DNA from: Aquimarina mycalae
GTDB lineage: Bacteria; Bacteroidota; Bacteroidia; Flavobacteriales; Flavobacteriaceae
Length of the DNA stretch: 51,343 bases
Direction of reading: 5' to 3'
Assembly: GCF_029906345.1 (NCBI RefSeq)
Contig: NZ_JARYGY010000012.1
Location: 1 to 51,343, forward strand
The notes under the pieces are model-generated. The model was not told the DNA's origin, searched no databases, and saw only the letters and a list, made by a program, of their open reading frames with translations. A program made the translations under genes and the position numbers. Below are positions 1-7,931 of this stretch, in pieces (the first letter of the stretch is position 1; every line of letters starts with the position of its first letter).

Positions 1-98
1 ATAGTTCCAACATATTTTATCCTGTATATTCCACAAGCTTGTCCGAAAGAGTATTGAATTGTCAAACTTAAAATTGTCAGTATAAGTATTCTTTTCAT
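1..98 (-). CDS. Secreted protein of unknown function, N-terminal part only
   Basis: Reading from an ATG at 98-96 leftwards, the frame stays open to the window edge for 32 codons. It begins MKRILILTILSLTIQYSFGQ, a clear Sec signal peptide: a Lys/Arg start, a hydrophobic core, and the SFGQ cleavage region common in flavobacteria. The mature protein starts ACGIYRIKYVGT. The rest lies outside the window, so no function can be given. The ORF begins 23 nt beyond a 60-nt attC-like palindrome (121-180) and lies on the same strand as the two small genes on the other side. That position suggests it is the next cassette of a gene array. The frame and signal peptide are seen directly; cassette status is inferred. 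Confidence 0.6.
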   Translation of the reverse strand, partial: MKRILILTILSLTIQYSFGQACGIYRIKYVGT

Positions 99-120
99 TC
101 TCTCTTTTCTAATTATGCAC

Positions 121-180
121 AACGTTGCTTGTATGTTGCGTTTGCTAGCCGAAGGCAGCATATGCAATATACAACCTGTT
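121..180 (-). repeat. attC-like imperfect palindrome
   Basis: The left arm (121-150) and right arm (154-180) fold back on each other. TTGTATGTTGC (129-139) pairs with GCAATATACAA (164-174) with one G-T wobble. An inner stem (140-150 with 154-163) carries an extrahelical A at 147. The outer AAC (121-123) pairs with GTT (178-180) across an unpaired asymmetric segment. Terminal boxes GCACAAC and GTTATGT each match the integron consensus RYYYAAC/GTTRRRY at 6 of 7 positions. Paired ends, an unpaired central spacer and an extrahelical base are the layout of integron attC sites. It lies between two same-strand genes, overlapping the last two bases of the stop of one. The structure is seen; recombination activity is inferred. 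Confidence 0.55.
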
Positions 181-640
181 ATGTTCTTTTTACTTTTTCA
201 ATTGCAAGTTCCAGATTTTCTAGATCAAATCCTTTTTGCAATTCAGTTAATATTAATTTTTCCTTATACTTTTCTTCCAATCCATTTAGGGATTTATCAT
301 CATCAATCATCAAGAAATTTGAAATTTTATATTCCTCAATAAATCTTAATATTTCGTCTTTTCTAGTCTTACAATCATTATATTCAGGTAAGAAACCACT
401 AATTGGAGTTTTAATATTCCGATTTCTAAAAATTTGATTGAATTCAGCTAATGTTTTTATAGTTCTACGTGTCGAGCTTAACCAAATTTCAAATTCCCAT
501 TTGGATAAGAGCTTATTCAAATTAGTTATACAATCCTCATTAAATTTAGAATAACCATCAGAATCAATTTCGTCAGCCTTCCACATAGGAGTTGTAATTA
601 AAACTCCATCCAAATCTAATATCAATACAGGCTTGGTCAT
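179..640 (-). CDS. HAD-superfamily protein, HAD-SAK/PNK-like
   Basis: A 153-residue single-domain HAD-fold protein. The catalytic loop DLDGVL sits at residues 9-14, with D9 as predicted nucleophile and D11 as acid/base. The motif II serine/threonine lies in the LSST segment and an acidic motif IV (MIDDDK) near residue 112. Small HAD domains of this form resemble those linked to RNA/DNA end-repair ('Swiss Army knife') proteins, so a phosphatase acting on nucleic acid ends or a small phosphomonoester is plausible but unproven. Its ATG overlaps the stop of the upstream gene by 4 nt (ATGA), so the two are probably translationally coupled. Its stop (179-181) touches the attC-like palindrome, as expected for the end of a cassette. 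The fold is confident; the substrate is unknown. Confidence 0.75.
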   Translation of the reverse strand: MTKPVLILDLDGVLITTPMWKADEIDSDGYSKFNEDCITNLNKLLSKWEFEIWLSSTRRTIKTLAEFNQIFRNRNIKTPISGFLPEYNDCKTRKDEILRFIEEYKISNFLMIDDDKSLNGLEEKYKEKLILTELQKGFDLENLELAIEKVKRT

Positions 641-1065
641 TTCTTAAGTTCTTGTTTGGCTTTTATCAATTTATTCAACTCTTCAATCACATTTAGCTTT
701 GAGTTTTTTGGTAAATTAACGTAGCCCATTCCTCCAAAAATTACTTCCCAATATCCTCCTTCATCCAATATCATTTGTCCAACAACTCTCATTTCAGTTT
801 CGTTTAAGGAAATAGGTAAGCCAATAACCTCAAGATCATATTCGGACTCAGCATATATCTCTTTAAACACAAATATTTCTTCTCCATCTCTTTTTTTCTT
901 CTCAGGGAAAACTTCGATAGTAGTTCCATATGTCAATATTTCATTGAAAGGATCATTATTAGTCAGTTTATATCTATTGTCAGAAACTTTGATTACGTCA
1001 TAATTTGCCGTTGAAGCTTCGTCGGGCACGTACATTTTTATTTCTATAATTTCTTCTTCGTTCAT
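637..1065 (-). CDS. Small protein of unknown function, cassette gene
   Basis: Not recognised. From the first ATG (1065) it encodes 142 residues, acidic at the N-terminus (MNEEEIIEIKMYVPDE) and rich in beta-prone segments, with no motif I can name. The open frame continues upstream without an ATG as far as a stop at 1155-1153. It includes a TTG at 1086-1084 and reads KRDIIAIAVILLLCSITK, which looks like a lipoprotein signal with a lipobox-like LLLC. The normal start of such a leader would be an ATG at about 1122, where the DNA reads GAT. So it was either an envelope lipoprotein whose start codon was lost, or it uses TTG or ATG further in. It overlaps the HAD gene by 4 nt and begins about 60 nt after the recombinase gene ends. 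Confidence 0.6.
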   Translation of the reverse strand: MNEEEIIEIKMYVPDEASTANYDVIKVSDNRYKLTNNDPFNEILTYGTTIEVFPEKKKRDGEEIFVFKEIYAESEYDLEVIGLPISLNETEMRVVGQMILDEGGYWEVIFGGMGYVNLPKNSKLNVIEELNKLIKAKQELKK

Positions 1066-1124
1066 TTTGGTAATTGAACATAACAATAGTATAACAGCTA
1101 TTGCTATTATATCTCTTTTATCAC

Positions 1125-2259
1125 CTACAAATCTAAAGGATTTTTGATCATTCTAAAACTATTTGTAGCCACGTGCGTGTATATTTCGGTTGTTTTACTA
1201 GAACTATGACCAAGTAATGATTGAATATATCGTAGATCTGTTCCGTTTTCAAGTAGATGTGTAGCAAAACTATGTCTTAATGTATGTGGAGTGATCTTTT
1301 TTATAATTCCAGATTTTTTAGCGGCTCTTTCTATTATTGCTTTTACACTACTACCACTATATTGACCTCCTTTTGGACCTTCAAACAAAAACTTTGTAGG
1401 TTTATATTTCTTAAAATAAATTCTTAAATCTCTTAATAGATTAACAGATAATAAGGTATATCTATCTTTATTACCTTTTGCGTTAGCAACTCTGATAACC
1501 ATTCGTTTACTATCAATATCAGTAATTTTTAAATTTAGTAATTCAGTTCGTCTTAAACCCGCAGAATACAAAAGACTTACAATGCATTTGTGCTTTATAT
1601 TATTGGTGTTATTAATAATAGTTAAAACCTCTTCTTTGCACAATACCATCGGAAGCTTCTTCTTTTTTCTAGGCCTTTCTATAGCGTAAAATCTATTTGG
1701 CATATTCAGAACAATTTCATAATAAAACTTTATGCTATTAATAGCTAGGTTAATATAGGAGTCTGATTTTTTTTCTTGTATCAGTTTCCTGAGATACAAC
1801 CTTATTTCTTGCTCACTTATATTCAAAAGTTCAATATCAGAGTAGTAATTGATAAACGCTTCAAATGCGGTTACATATGCTCTAATAGTATTATTAGCGT
1901 AGCGTTTTAACGCTAGTTTTTGTAAATATTCTTCAGGGCAAACCTTATATGTTTTTCTCAGAGATCTGTTACCAAACCAGTCGGTATTTGCTATTTCACT
2001 AGTAGGATTAATAATTTTGTTGTTGTAGAAATAATTACAATTGATCCAGGCAACACCTTTAAATTTTTTGAAAAATTAATCCTTGATTCTTCCTAGTATT
2101 AGCAATATATACCATATTAAAAAGAGTACTCCACCTAGGATTAGGTAATTCTTTGATTAAAGCCTGGATTACTTTATCTGGGTAGAATTGTAAGCCAATC
2201 ATTTTTTGCTGATTAATCAGAATATGTTTTAGAGTGATATGCTTATTAATATGTTTCAT
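1125..2259 (-). pseudogene. Tyrosine recombinase/integrase, frameshifted
   Basis: The reconstructed protein has 377 residues, the normal length for this Bacteroidota integrase family. The N-terminal part (ATG at 2259) reads to residue 65 and then meets a stop at 2061-2059. The rest continues one base further along the mRNA. One extra A in the A6 run at 2069-2064 (minus strand) accounts for the break; without it the reading is ...IFQKFKGVAWI. The SAM-like core-binding domain spans about residues 100-190. The catalytic set is intact in the C-terminal part: R236 (AGLRR), the GNKDR hairpin lysine, H325 and R328 (HTLRHSFATH), H351 (LLGHS) and Y360 (IYTH). The C-terminus IKNPLDL resembles IntI, but the IntI-specific insertion before the HxxR box is absent. 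It could be a pseudogene, a sequencing error, or a +1 slippage site. Confidence 0.85.
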
Positions 2260-2305
2260 GCTTGTCAAATATGAGTGATTATATAACCAGACACAATTAT
2301 AGCCG

Positions 2306-2338
2306 TAGAATTAAACGTTTATTAAACGTATAATTCTA
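2306..2338. repeat. 33-bp near-perfect inverted repeat
   Basis: TAGAATTAAACGTTTA (2306-2321) is followed by a single T and then TAAACGTATAATTCTA (2323-2338). The arms match at 15 of 16 positions. It sits between the diverging recombinase and zinc-ribbon genes, 47 nt from the recombinase ATG. With only one base between the arms it resembles an operator for a dimeric regulator more than a recombinase crossover site, which would need a 6-8 nt spacer. Its function is inferred from position only. Confidence 0.6.
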
Positions 2339-2389
2339 TGGGTAACAACTTGAACATAATAGACACTTTAGTGTATAAGAAGAACTAAA

Positions 2390-2764
2390 ATGAAACACTG
2401 TCTGTATTGTGAGTCGATAATAAAAGGTAGAAAAGATAAAAAGTTTTGCAATCCTTATTGTAAATCAGCATATCATAATATTAAAAATCAAGATAAAGAA
2501 GATACACTTTTCAAAAAAATAGATACACAACTAAAAAAGAATAGAAAAATATTAAAAGGCTTTAATAAAGCAGGTTTTGTAACCATCAGACAAGAAAAAT
2601 TATTGAAAGAAGGTTTTGATCCAAAGTATTTTACGCATTACTGGAAAAACCAAAAAGGACAGGTATATCTTTTCTGTTATGAATATGGTTTTCTGGAATT
2701 AAAAGAATACACTAAAAAGAAATATCTTTTGATAATTTGGCAAGAGTATATGAATCGATCTTAA
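2390..2764 (+). CDS. Small zinc-ribbon protein, conserved in flavobacteria
   Basis: 124 residues. The N-terminus carries a four-cysteine cluster, C4-x2-C7 and C20-x3-C24 (CLYC ... FCNPYC), which should bind one zinc ion. A lysine-rich helical stretch follows (about 33-60). The C-terminal half, with aromatic motifs (FTHYWKN, LFCYEYGFLEL, WQEYM), looks like a compact basic domain. Basic charge together with a zinc knuckle suggests nucleic-acid binding, but no function is established as far as I know. I recognise the architecture as a recurrent flavobacterial hypothetical family. It is transcribed divergently from the broken recombinase, across the 33-bp inverted repeat. Confidence 0.75.
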   Translation: MKHCLYCESIIKGRKDKKFCNPYCKSAYHNIKNQDKEDTLFKKIDTQLKKNRKILKGFNKAGFVTIRQEKLLKEGFDPKYFTHYWKNQKGQVYLFCYEYGFLELKEYTKKKYLLIIWQEYMNRS

Positions 2765-2909
2765 GATAAAAAGCAAAAATCATGCATAGTAATATCTAAG
2801 AGATACGGTGATACTTCTTCTAATAAAGCTAACTAAAAATAAATATGAATTCACATTGTAACAATTAAGCATAATGACGTCCTATTTCTATATACTAAGT
2901 TGCGATTGA

Positions 2910-3638
2910 ATGAAAAAAACACTTAATGAGGTTATTGAAGTATTAAAAACAGGAGAGGTTAAAAGAACAAAGTATGCCGTAAAGGAATATATCTTGATTT
3001 TTCTGAAAATTATAGTATTGGTTGCGCTCTTCAGGTTTATGGCAATGATGCTTTCTGGGTTGATCTTGCATTTTTTAGGGATTGAAATTCCAGAGAATTT
3101 AACACAGACTAGTTTAGAAGAAAAAACATTCTTAGGTAGAATGTTTTTGGCACTTATCCTGGCTCCCGTTATTGAAGAATGTGCTACTAGGTTAGGGTTG
3201 GTTTTTAGTATAAGAAATTTTGTGATTTCTACTTCGTTGTTACTTTTCTTTATCTTACATTTTGTAATTAATAAAATTGTGATTTTTGATGCAATTCATC
3301 CTATATCAATAAATCAGAGGATTTTAGTTTCAGGTATTTACGGAGTTTTGATGTTTGTTTTATTAATTAGAAAAGATAAAATCACGAAGACTTTATCTAA
3401 TTTTTGGAGTAAACATAAACGAAGTGTGTTTTATCTATCATTTTTGTTTTTTGGTTATATGCATATATTCAATTTTGAATTGACATTACAGAATATATTG
3501 ATATCTCCAATTTTGTTAAGTTCACATTTTGTAATGGGTATATTTTTGGGTTATGCCAGACTTAAACTTGGGATGTTCTCTGCCATAAGTCTACATACGC
3601 TAAACAATACTGTAAGTTATATAAAGTATCTTTTTTAG
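2910..3638 (+). CDS. CPBP-family intramembrane metalloprotease
   Basis: A 242-residue polytopic membrane protein of the CAAX-protease/bacteriocin-processing (CPBP, Abi) family. Motif 1 is E89-E90-x3-R94 (IEECATR), motif 2 is the FGYMHIF histidine near residue 185, and motif 3 is HTLNN near the C-terminus. These are the glutamates and histidines that bind the catalytic metal. About six or seven membrane spans are visible. Family members cleave prenylated or membrane-bound substrates, or protect against bacteriocins; the substrate here is unknown. It converges with recG, their stop codons overlapping by 4 bp (3635-3638), so neither gene has a spacer terminator. A short cytoplasmic N-terminus (about 25 residues) precedes the first span. 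Confidence 0.85.
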   Translation: MKKTLNEVIEVLKTGEVKRTKYAVKEYILIFLKIIVLVALFRFMAMMLSGLILHFLGIEIPENLTQTSLEEKTFLGRMFLALILAPVIEECATRLGLVFSIRNFVISTSLLLFFILHFVINKIVIFDAIHPISINQRILVSGIYGVLMFVLLIRKDKITKTLSNFWSKHKRSVFYLSFLFFGYMHIFNFELTLQNILISPILLSSHFVMGIFLGYARLKLGMFSAISLHTLNNTVSYIKYLF

Positions 3639-5737
3639 CTAATGTAATTCCAGATGTTTTTATGCTTAGCAAGCTGTTGATAGGTAAATAATAATACCTT
3701 ATTTTTTTCTAGAGATAGAGAAGGGTCTTCTTTTAGAATTTTCATAGCGTAATATCTAGCGGTTTTTAAAATATCATTATCGCGTACAATATCAGCAATC
3801 TTGAGATTTAGAACTCCGCTTTGTTGTGTTCCCATAATATCTCCTGGTCCGCGTAATTTAAGATCTACTTCTGCAATTTCAAAACCATCATTAGTACGTA
3901 CCATGGTTTCTAGTCTTGTTTTGCTATCTGAAGAAAGTTTATGACTGGTCATTAGGATACAAAAACTTTGTTCGGCTCCACGACCTACGCGACCACGCAA
4001 CTGATGTAACTGAGATAACCCAAAACGTTCTGCACTTTCTATAATCATAACACTGGCATTAGGAACATTAACTCCTACTTCAATTACAGTAGTAGCTACC
4101 ATAATATTGGTTTCACCTTTTACAAAACGTTCCATTTCATAATCTTTATCTGCAGGTTTCATTTTACCATGCACAATCGATATCTGATAATCTGGAGTAG
4201 GGAAGGAGCGAGCAATACTTTCATACCCATCCATAAGGTCTTTGTAATCTAGGGCTTCAGATTCCTGAATAAGCGGATACACAATATATACCTGTCTTCC
4301 TTTTTGTATTTCATCAGAAATAAACTTAAAAACCTTTAAACGATTGCTATCATAACGATGTACTGTCTTTATAGATTTTCTTCCTGGAGGTAATTCGTCA
4401 ATCACAGAGATATCTAGATCTCCATACAAACTCATAGCCAAGGTTCTGGGTATTGGTGTTGCGGTCATTACCAAAATATGTGGAGGATACGTGTTTTTAT
4501 GCCAAAGTTTAGAGCGTTGTGCGACTCCAAACCTGTGTTGCTCGTCTATAATAGCTAATCCTAGATTTTTAAATTGTACCTTATCTTCAAGAACTGCGTG
4601 AGTGCCTATTAGAATATGCAGCGTTCCATCTTCTAATTCCTGATGAATTTCTCTACGTTCTTTGGCTTTAGAACTTCCCATTAATAACTTTACATTGATA
4701 TCTAAATCTTTAGTAAGTTCTACAATTCCTTGATAATGTTGATTGGCTAAAATTGCTGTTGGAGCCATAAGACATGCTTGAAAACCATTATCTATTGCCA
4801 ACAACATAGTCATTAATCCTACAATGGTTTTTCCTGATCCTACATCTCCTTGTAGCAAACGATTCATTTGTGCACTGCTACCAATATCTTTTCTAACTTC
4901 TTTAATTACCCGTTTTTGAGCATTAGTAAGTTCAAAAGGCAAGTGATGTGTATAGAAATTATTAAAATGTTTTCCTACCTCTGTAAAAGGAAACCCTTTT
5001 ATTTTTTGCTTCCTGATCAGTTTTTTGGTAATAAGCTGTAGCTGAATGTAAAAAAGTTCTTCAAACTTTAATCGATATTGCGCTTTAGCTAATAACTCCT
5101 GGTTTTTAGGAAAATGAATATTAAGAATGGCTTCGCTTTTATGAATTAACTTCAGTTCACTACGTATTTCTTCAGAAAGTGTATCATAAAATCTAGCTTT
5201 TGTGTCTAGAAATAGCTGTTGCATCATTTTGCTAACCACACGATTAGTAACTCCTTTATTAGATAGCTTCTCTGTTGAAGGATATACAGGTTGCATGAGC
5301 ACCTTGAGGTTTTTTTCATGTTCGGCAAGGAGCTCCATTTCTGGGTGTGGCATACTAAACCCATTATAGTATTTTGTCTTACCAAAAATTACATAGGGAG
5401 TATTTAGTTTTAAGTTTTCTTTGATCCATTTATGACCTCTAAACCAAACTAACTCCATTTCGCCAGTATCATCAATGAATTTGGCAACTAAACGTTTCCC
5501 TCTTTTTTGTGCTACCATTTTGAGATGCACAATCTTACCTACCATTTGTACTTCTGCCGAAGTACGTTGTAACTCATTAATTTTGTAGTAATGAGTTTTA
5601 TCTATGTATCGATTTGGAAATAGATTTAATAAATCCTGATAGGTATGAATCCCCAATTCTGTACGTAACAGATCGGCGCGAGAAGGACCAACACCTTTTA
5701 GATAATCAATAGGAGTTTGTAATATATTAGGATTCAT
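3635..5737 (-). CDS. recG: ATP-dependent DNA helicase RecG
   Basis: Encodes the branch-migrating helicase that remodels stalled replication forks and Holliday junctions. I prefer the ATG at 5737 (MNPNILQTPIDYLKGVGPSR, 700 residues), which matches the usual start just before the helix-hairpin-like LKGVGP motif; the frame is open further upstream to 5788. Seen: an N-terminal wedge/OB domain (about 50-150), Walker A GDVGSGKT (297-304), DEQH box (398-401, IIDEQHRFGVAQR), the TATPIPRT motif III, and the C-terminal helicase half with QLRGRVGR (motif VI). The RecG-typical C-terminal region (LKLRGPGDIMGTQQSG) is present, so the protein looks complete. It converges with the CPBP gene and diverges from the M1 peptidase gene across about 100 bp. 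Confidence 0.97.
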   Translation of the reverse strand: MNPNILQTPIDYLKGVGPSRADLLRTELGIHTYQDLLNLFPNRYIDKTHYYKINELQRTSAEVQMVGKIVHLKMVAQKRGKRLVAKFIDDTGEMELVWFRGHKWIKENLKLNTPYVIFGKTKYYNGFSMPHPEMELLAEHEKNLKVLMQPVYPSTEKLSNKGVTNRVVSKMMQQLFLDTKARFYDTLSEEIRSELKLIHKSEAILNIHFPKNQELLAKAQYRLKFEELFYIQLQLITKKLIRKQKIKGFPFTEVGKHFNNFYTHHLPFELTNAQKRVIKEVRKDIGSSAQMNRLLQGDVGSGKTIVGLMTMLLAIDNGFQACLMAPTAILANQHYQGIVELTKDLDINVKLLMGSSKAKERREIHQELEDGTLHILIGTHAVLEDKVQFKNLGLAIIDEQHRFGVAQRSKLWHKNTYPPHILVMTATPIPRTLAMSLYGDLDISVIDELPPGRKSIKTVHRYDSNRLKVFKFISDEIQKGRQVYIVYPLIQESEALDYKDLMDGYESIARSFPTPDYQISIVHGKMKPADKDYEMERFVKGETNIMVATTVIEVGVNVPNASVMIIESAERFGLSQLHQLRGRVGRGAEQSFCILMTSHKLSSDSKTRLETMVRTNDGFEIAEVDLKLRGPGDIMGTQQSGVLNLKIADIVRDNDILKTARYYAMKILKEDPSLSLEKNKVLLFTYQQLAKHKNIWNYIS

Positions 5738-5839
5738 TGGAGCGAAGATACTATTTATCATAAAAATGTTCAATGCAAAACTTGTCACATTACCAGACTA
5801 AAATCGTTATTTTGGCAGAACATTTGATTATTGATACTT

Positions 5840-7924
5840 ATGCGATTTATTTTATATCTATTTACGTTCTTTTTTTCTTTTGGAGTTGTAGCACAACAGA
5901 GCAAAGAAGTTGACTTTTTAACAGGAAATGTGAATGTTTTTCTAGAAGCTAATTATAAAAAGGTTGAAGGCAAGGTTACCTATACTTTTAAAGTTCTTAA
6001 ACCTACAAAATCTATTGCGATAGATGCTCAGAAAATGAGAATCATGAATGTACTATTAGATGGAGAGAAAATAGATATAACGTATGATGACAAGGTGTTA
6101 CAAATAGTTTCTGATTTTAAACCAGCTGCAGAGCACTCGATAGAGATTCAATATATCGCGGCTCCACAAAAGGCACTATATTTCTTAAAAGATTATCAAG
6201 GAAATGATCAGATTTGGACCCAAGGACAAGGAAAATATACCTCTAATTGGTTACCGAGTTTTGACGATATGAATGAGAAAGTAGTATTTGATTTGACGAT
6301 TAATTATGATGCTGATTATGAGGTGATAGCTAATGGGAAACTAATTAGCAAAGAACTCGTAAATGATTCTATCCGAAGATGGGAATACGATATGCAACAA
6401 CCCATGAGTAGTTATTTATTGGCACTAGCAGTAGGGAAATATGGAAAAGTTGTAGAAACTTCTGAAAGTGGGATTCCATTAGAAATGTATTATTATCCAG
6501 AAGATAGGGATAAATTCGAATCGACCTATAAGCATAGTAAGCAAATGTTTGATTTTTTAGAAAAGGAAATCGGTTATGCTTTTCCGTGGCAGAATTATAA
6601 ACAAATTCCTGTAAAGGATTTTTTATATGCAGGTATGGAGAATACTGGAACTACTATTTTTTCTGACGCTTTTGTGGTAGACAATATCGCTTTTAATGAT
6701 CGCAATTATATCAATGTAAATGCTCATGAATTAGCACATCAATGGTTTGGTGATTTAGTCACAGAAACAGAAGGCAAACATCATTGGTTGCAAGAAGGTT
6801 TTGCCACCTATTATGCATTGTTGGCAGAAAAAGAGATTTTTGGAGAAGAGTATTTTCAATATAAATTATACGAAAGTGCAGAACAACTTACAGAGCAGGC
6901 AAAAGCGAAAGATGCTACCTCATTATTAGATTCAAAGGCAAGTTCGTTAACTTTTTATCAAAGAGGTGCGTGGGCGTTACATGCATTGAAAAACCTGATA
7001 GGAGACGCCAATTTCAAGATTACTATCCACAATTACCTGGATAAACATAAATACAGTAATGTTAATACGTCTGATTTTATAAACGTAGCAGAAGAGGTGA
7101 GCGGCCAGGATTTAACAGAATATCGGAAAATTTGGTTAGAAGCTATTGCTTTTCCATCACAAGAAGCATTGGATATCTTAACAACTTCTTCATTTATTAA
7201 AAAATACCTTGGTTTGGCAGGCGAACGTACACAACCATTAGCAGGAAAATGGGGAACATTGGCTACGGCATTGGATTTTCCTATCAATGAATATTTGGGG
7301 CAGGAAGTAATCTATCAGTTAGATGGAGAAACCTCACAGGAAGCCATCGCACTATTTAATAAAGCATTTGAGACTAATAATGTTTTTGTACGACAAGCAA
7401 TCGCAAATACCATGAGTCGTATTCCTAAAGGATTAAAAAAACAGTATGAATCCTTGTTAGAAGATGAATCGTATGCTACTATAGAACCTGCATTGTATCA
7501 TTTATGGGCTAATTTTCCTTCAGAACGAAACTCATATTTAGATAAAACGAAAGACATTATTGGATTTAATGATAAAAATGTTAGAATACTTTGGTTGGTA
7601 TTAGCACTAAGTACATCAGATTATCAGCCAGAAAAGCATCAGGAGTTTTATGCGGAATTATCAGGGTATTCTTCTTCAATACATCATTTTAGTACTAGAG
7701 AAAATGCATTTACTTATTTAGAAAGTCTTCAGGCTTTTTCCGACCAATCTCTTATAGATCTTGTAGATGGAGCATTGCATCATAATTGGAGATTTAGAAA
7801 CTTTTGTAGAAAAGTATTAGATAATCTATTGAAGGATCCTAAATTTCAAAAGAAATATGTAGATTTAAAGAGTAATTTGCCAAAGAGGCAACAGGATTAT
7901 TTAGAAAATAAATTAACCCCATAA
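5840..7924 (+). CDS. M1-family zinc aminopeptidase, exported
   Basis: 694 residues from the ATG at 5840. A signal peptide (MRFILYLFTFFFSFGVVAQ) sends it to the periplasm or envelope. Gluzincin features are complete: the substrate-binding AGMEN at 264-268, HELAH at 296-300 (zinc ligands H296 and H300, catalytic E297) and third zinc ligand E319 in WLQEGFATYY. An N-terminal beta saddle precedes the catalytic domain, and a C-terminal helical repeat-like region follows. It removes N-terminal residues from peptides, probably to harvest amino acids. It is the first gene of an operon: the first patatin-like gene begins 7 nt after its stop and the second 3 nt after that. The pairing of a peptidase with two lipid hydrolases suggests nutrient scavenging or envelope turnover (inference). 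Confidence 0.95.
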   Translation: MRFILYLFTFFFSFGVVAQQSKEVDFLTGNVNVFLEANYKKVEGKVTYTFKVLKPTKSIAIDAQKMRIMNVLLDGEKIDITYDDKVLQIVSDFKPAAEHSIEIQYIAAPQKALYFLKDYQGNDQIWTQGQGKYTSNWLPSFDDMNEKVVFDLTINYDADYEVIANGKLISKELVNDSIRRWEYDMQQPMSSYLLALAVGKYGKVVETSESGIPLEMYYYPEDRDKFESTYKHSKQMFDFLEKEIGYAFPWQNYKQIPVKDFLYAGMENTGTTIFSDAFVVDNIAFNDRNYINVNAHELAHQWFGDLVTETEGKHHWLQEGFATYYALLAEKEIFGEEYFQYKLYESAEQLTEQAKAKDATSLLDSKASSLTFYQRGAWALHALKNLIGDANFKITIHNYLDKHKYSNVNTSDFINVAEEVSGQDLTEYRKIWLEAIAFPSQEALDILTTSSFIKKYLGLAGERTQPLAGKWGTLATALDFPINEYLGQEVIYQLDGETSQEAIALFNKAFETNNVFVRQAIANTMSRIPKGLKKQYESLLEDESYATIEPALYHLWANFPSERNSYLDKTKDIIGFNDKNVRILWLVLALSTSDYQPEKHQEFYAELSGYSSSIHHFSTRENAFTYLESLQAFSDQSLIDLVDGALHHNWRFRNFCRKVLDNLLKDPKFQKKYVDLKSNLPKRQQDYLENKLTP

Positions 7925-7931
7925 TTAAAAC

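Noticed and set aside
115..437. Plus-strand ORFs over the left edge
   Set aside because: They run antisense to the HAD-fold gene and the palindrome; their proteins have no plausible composition or motif.
1..2800. Prophage or insertion sequence at the left edge
   Set aside because: There is no transposase, no phage structural or replication gene and no terminal repeats; the recombinase plus attC-like site fits a cassette array better.
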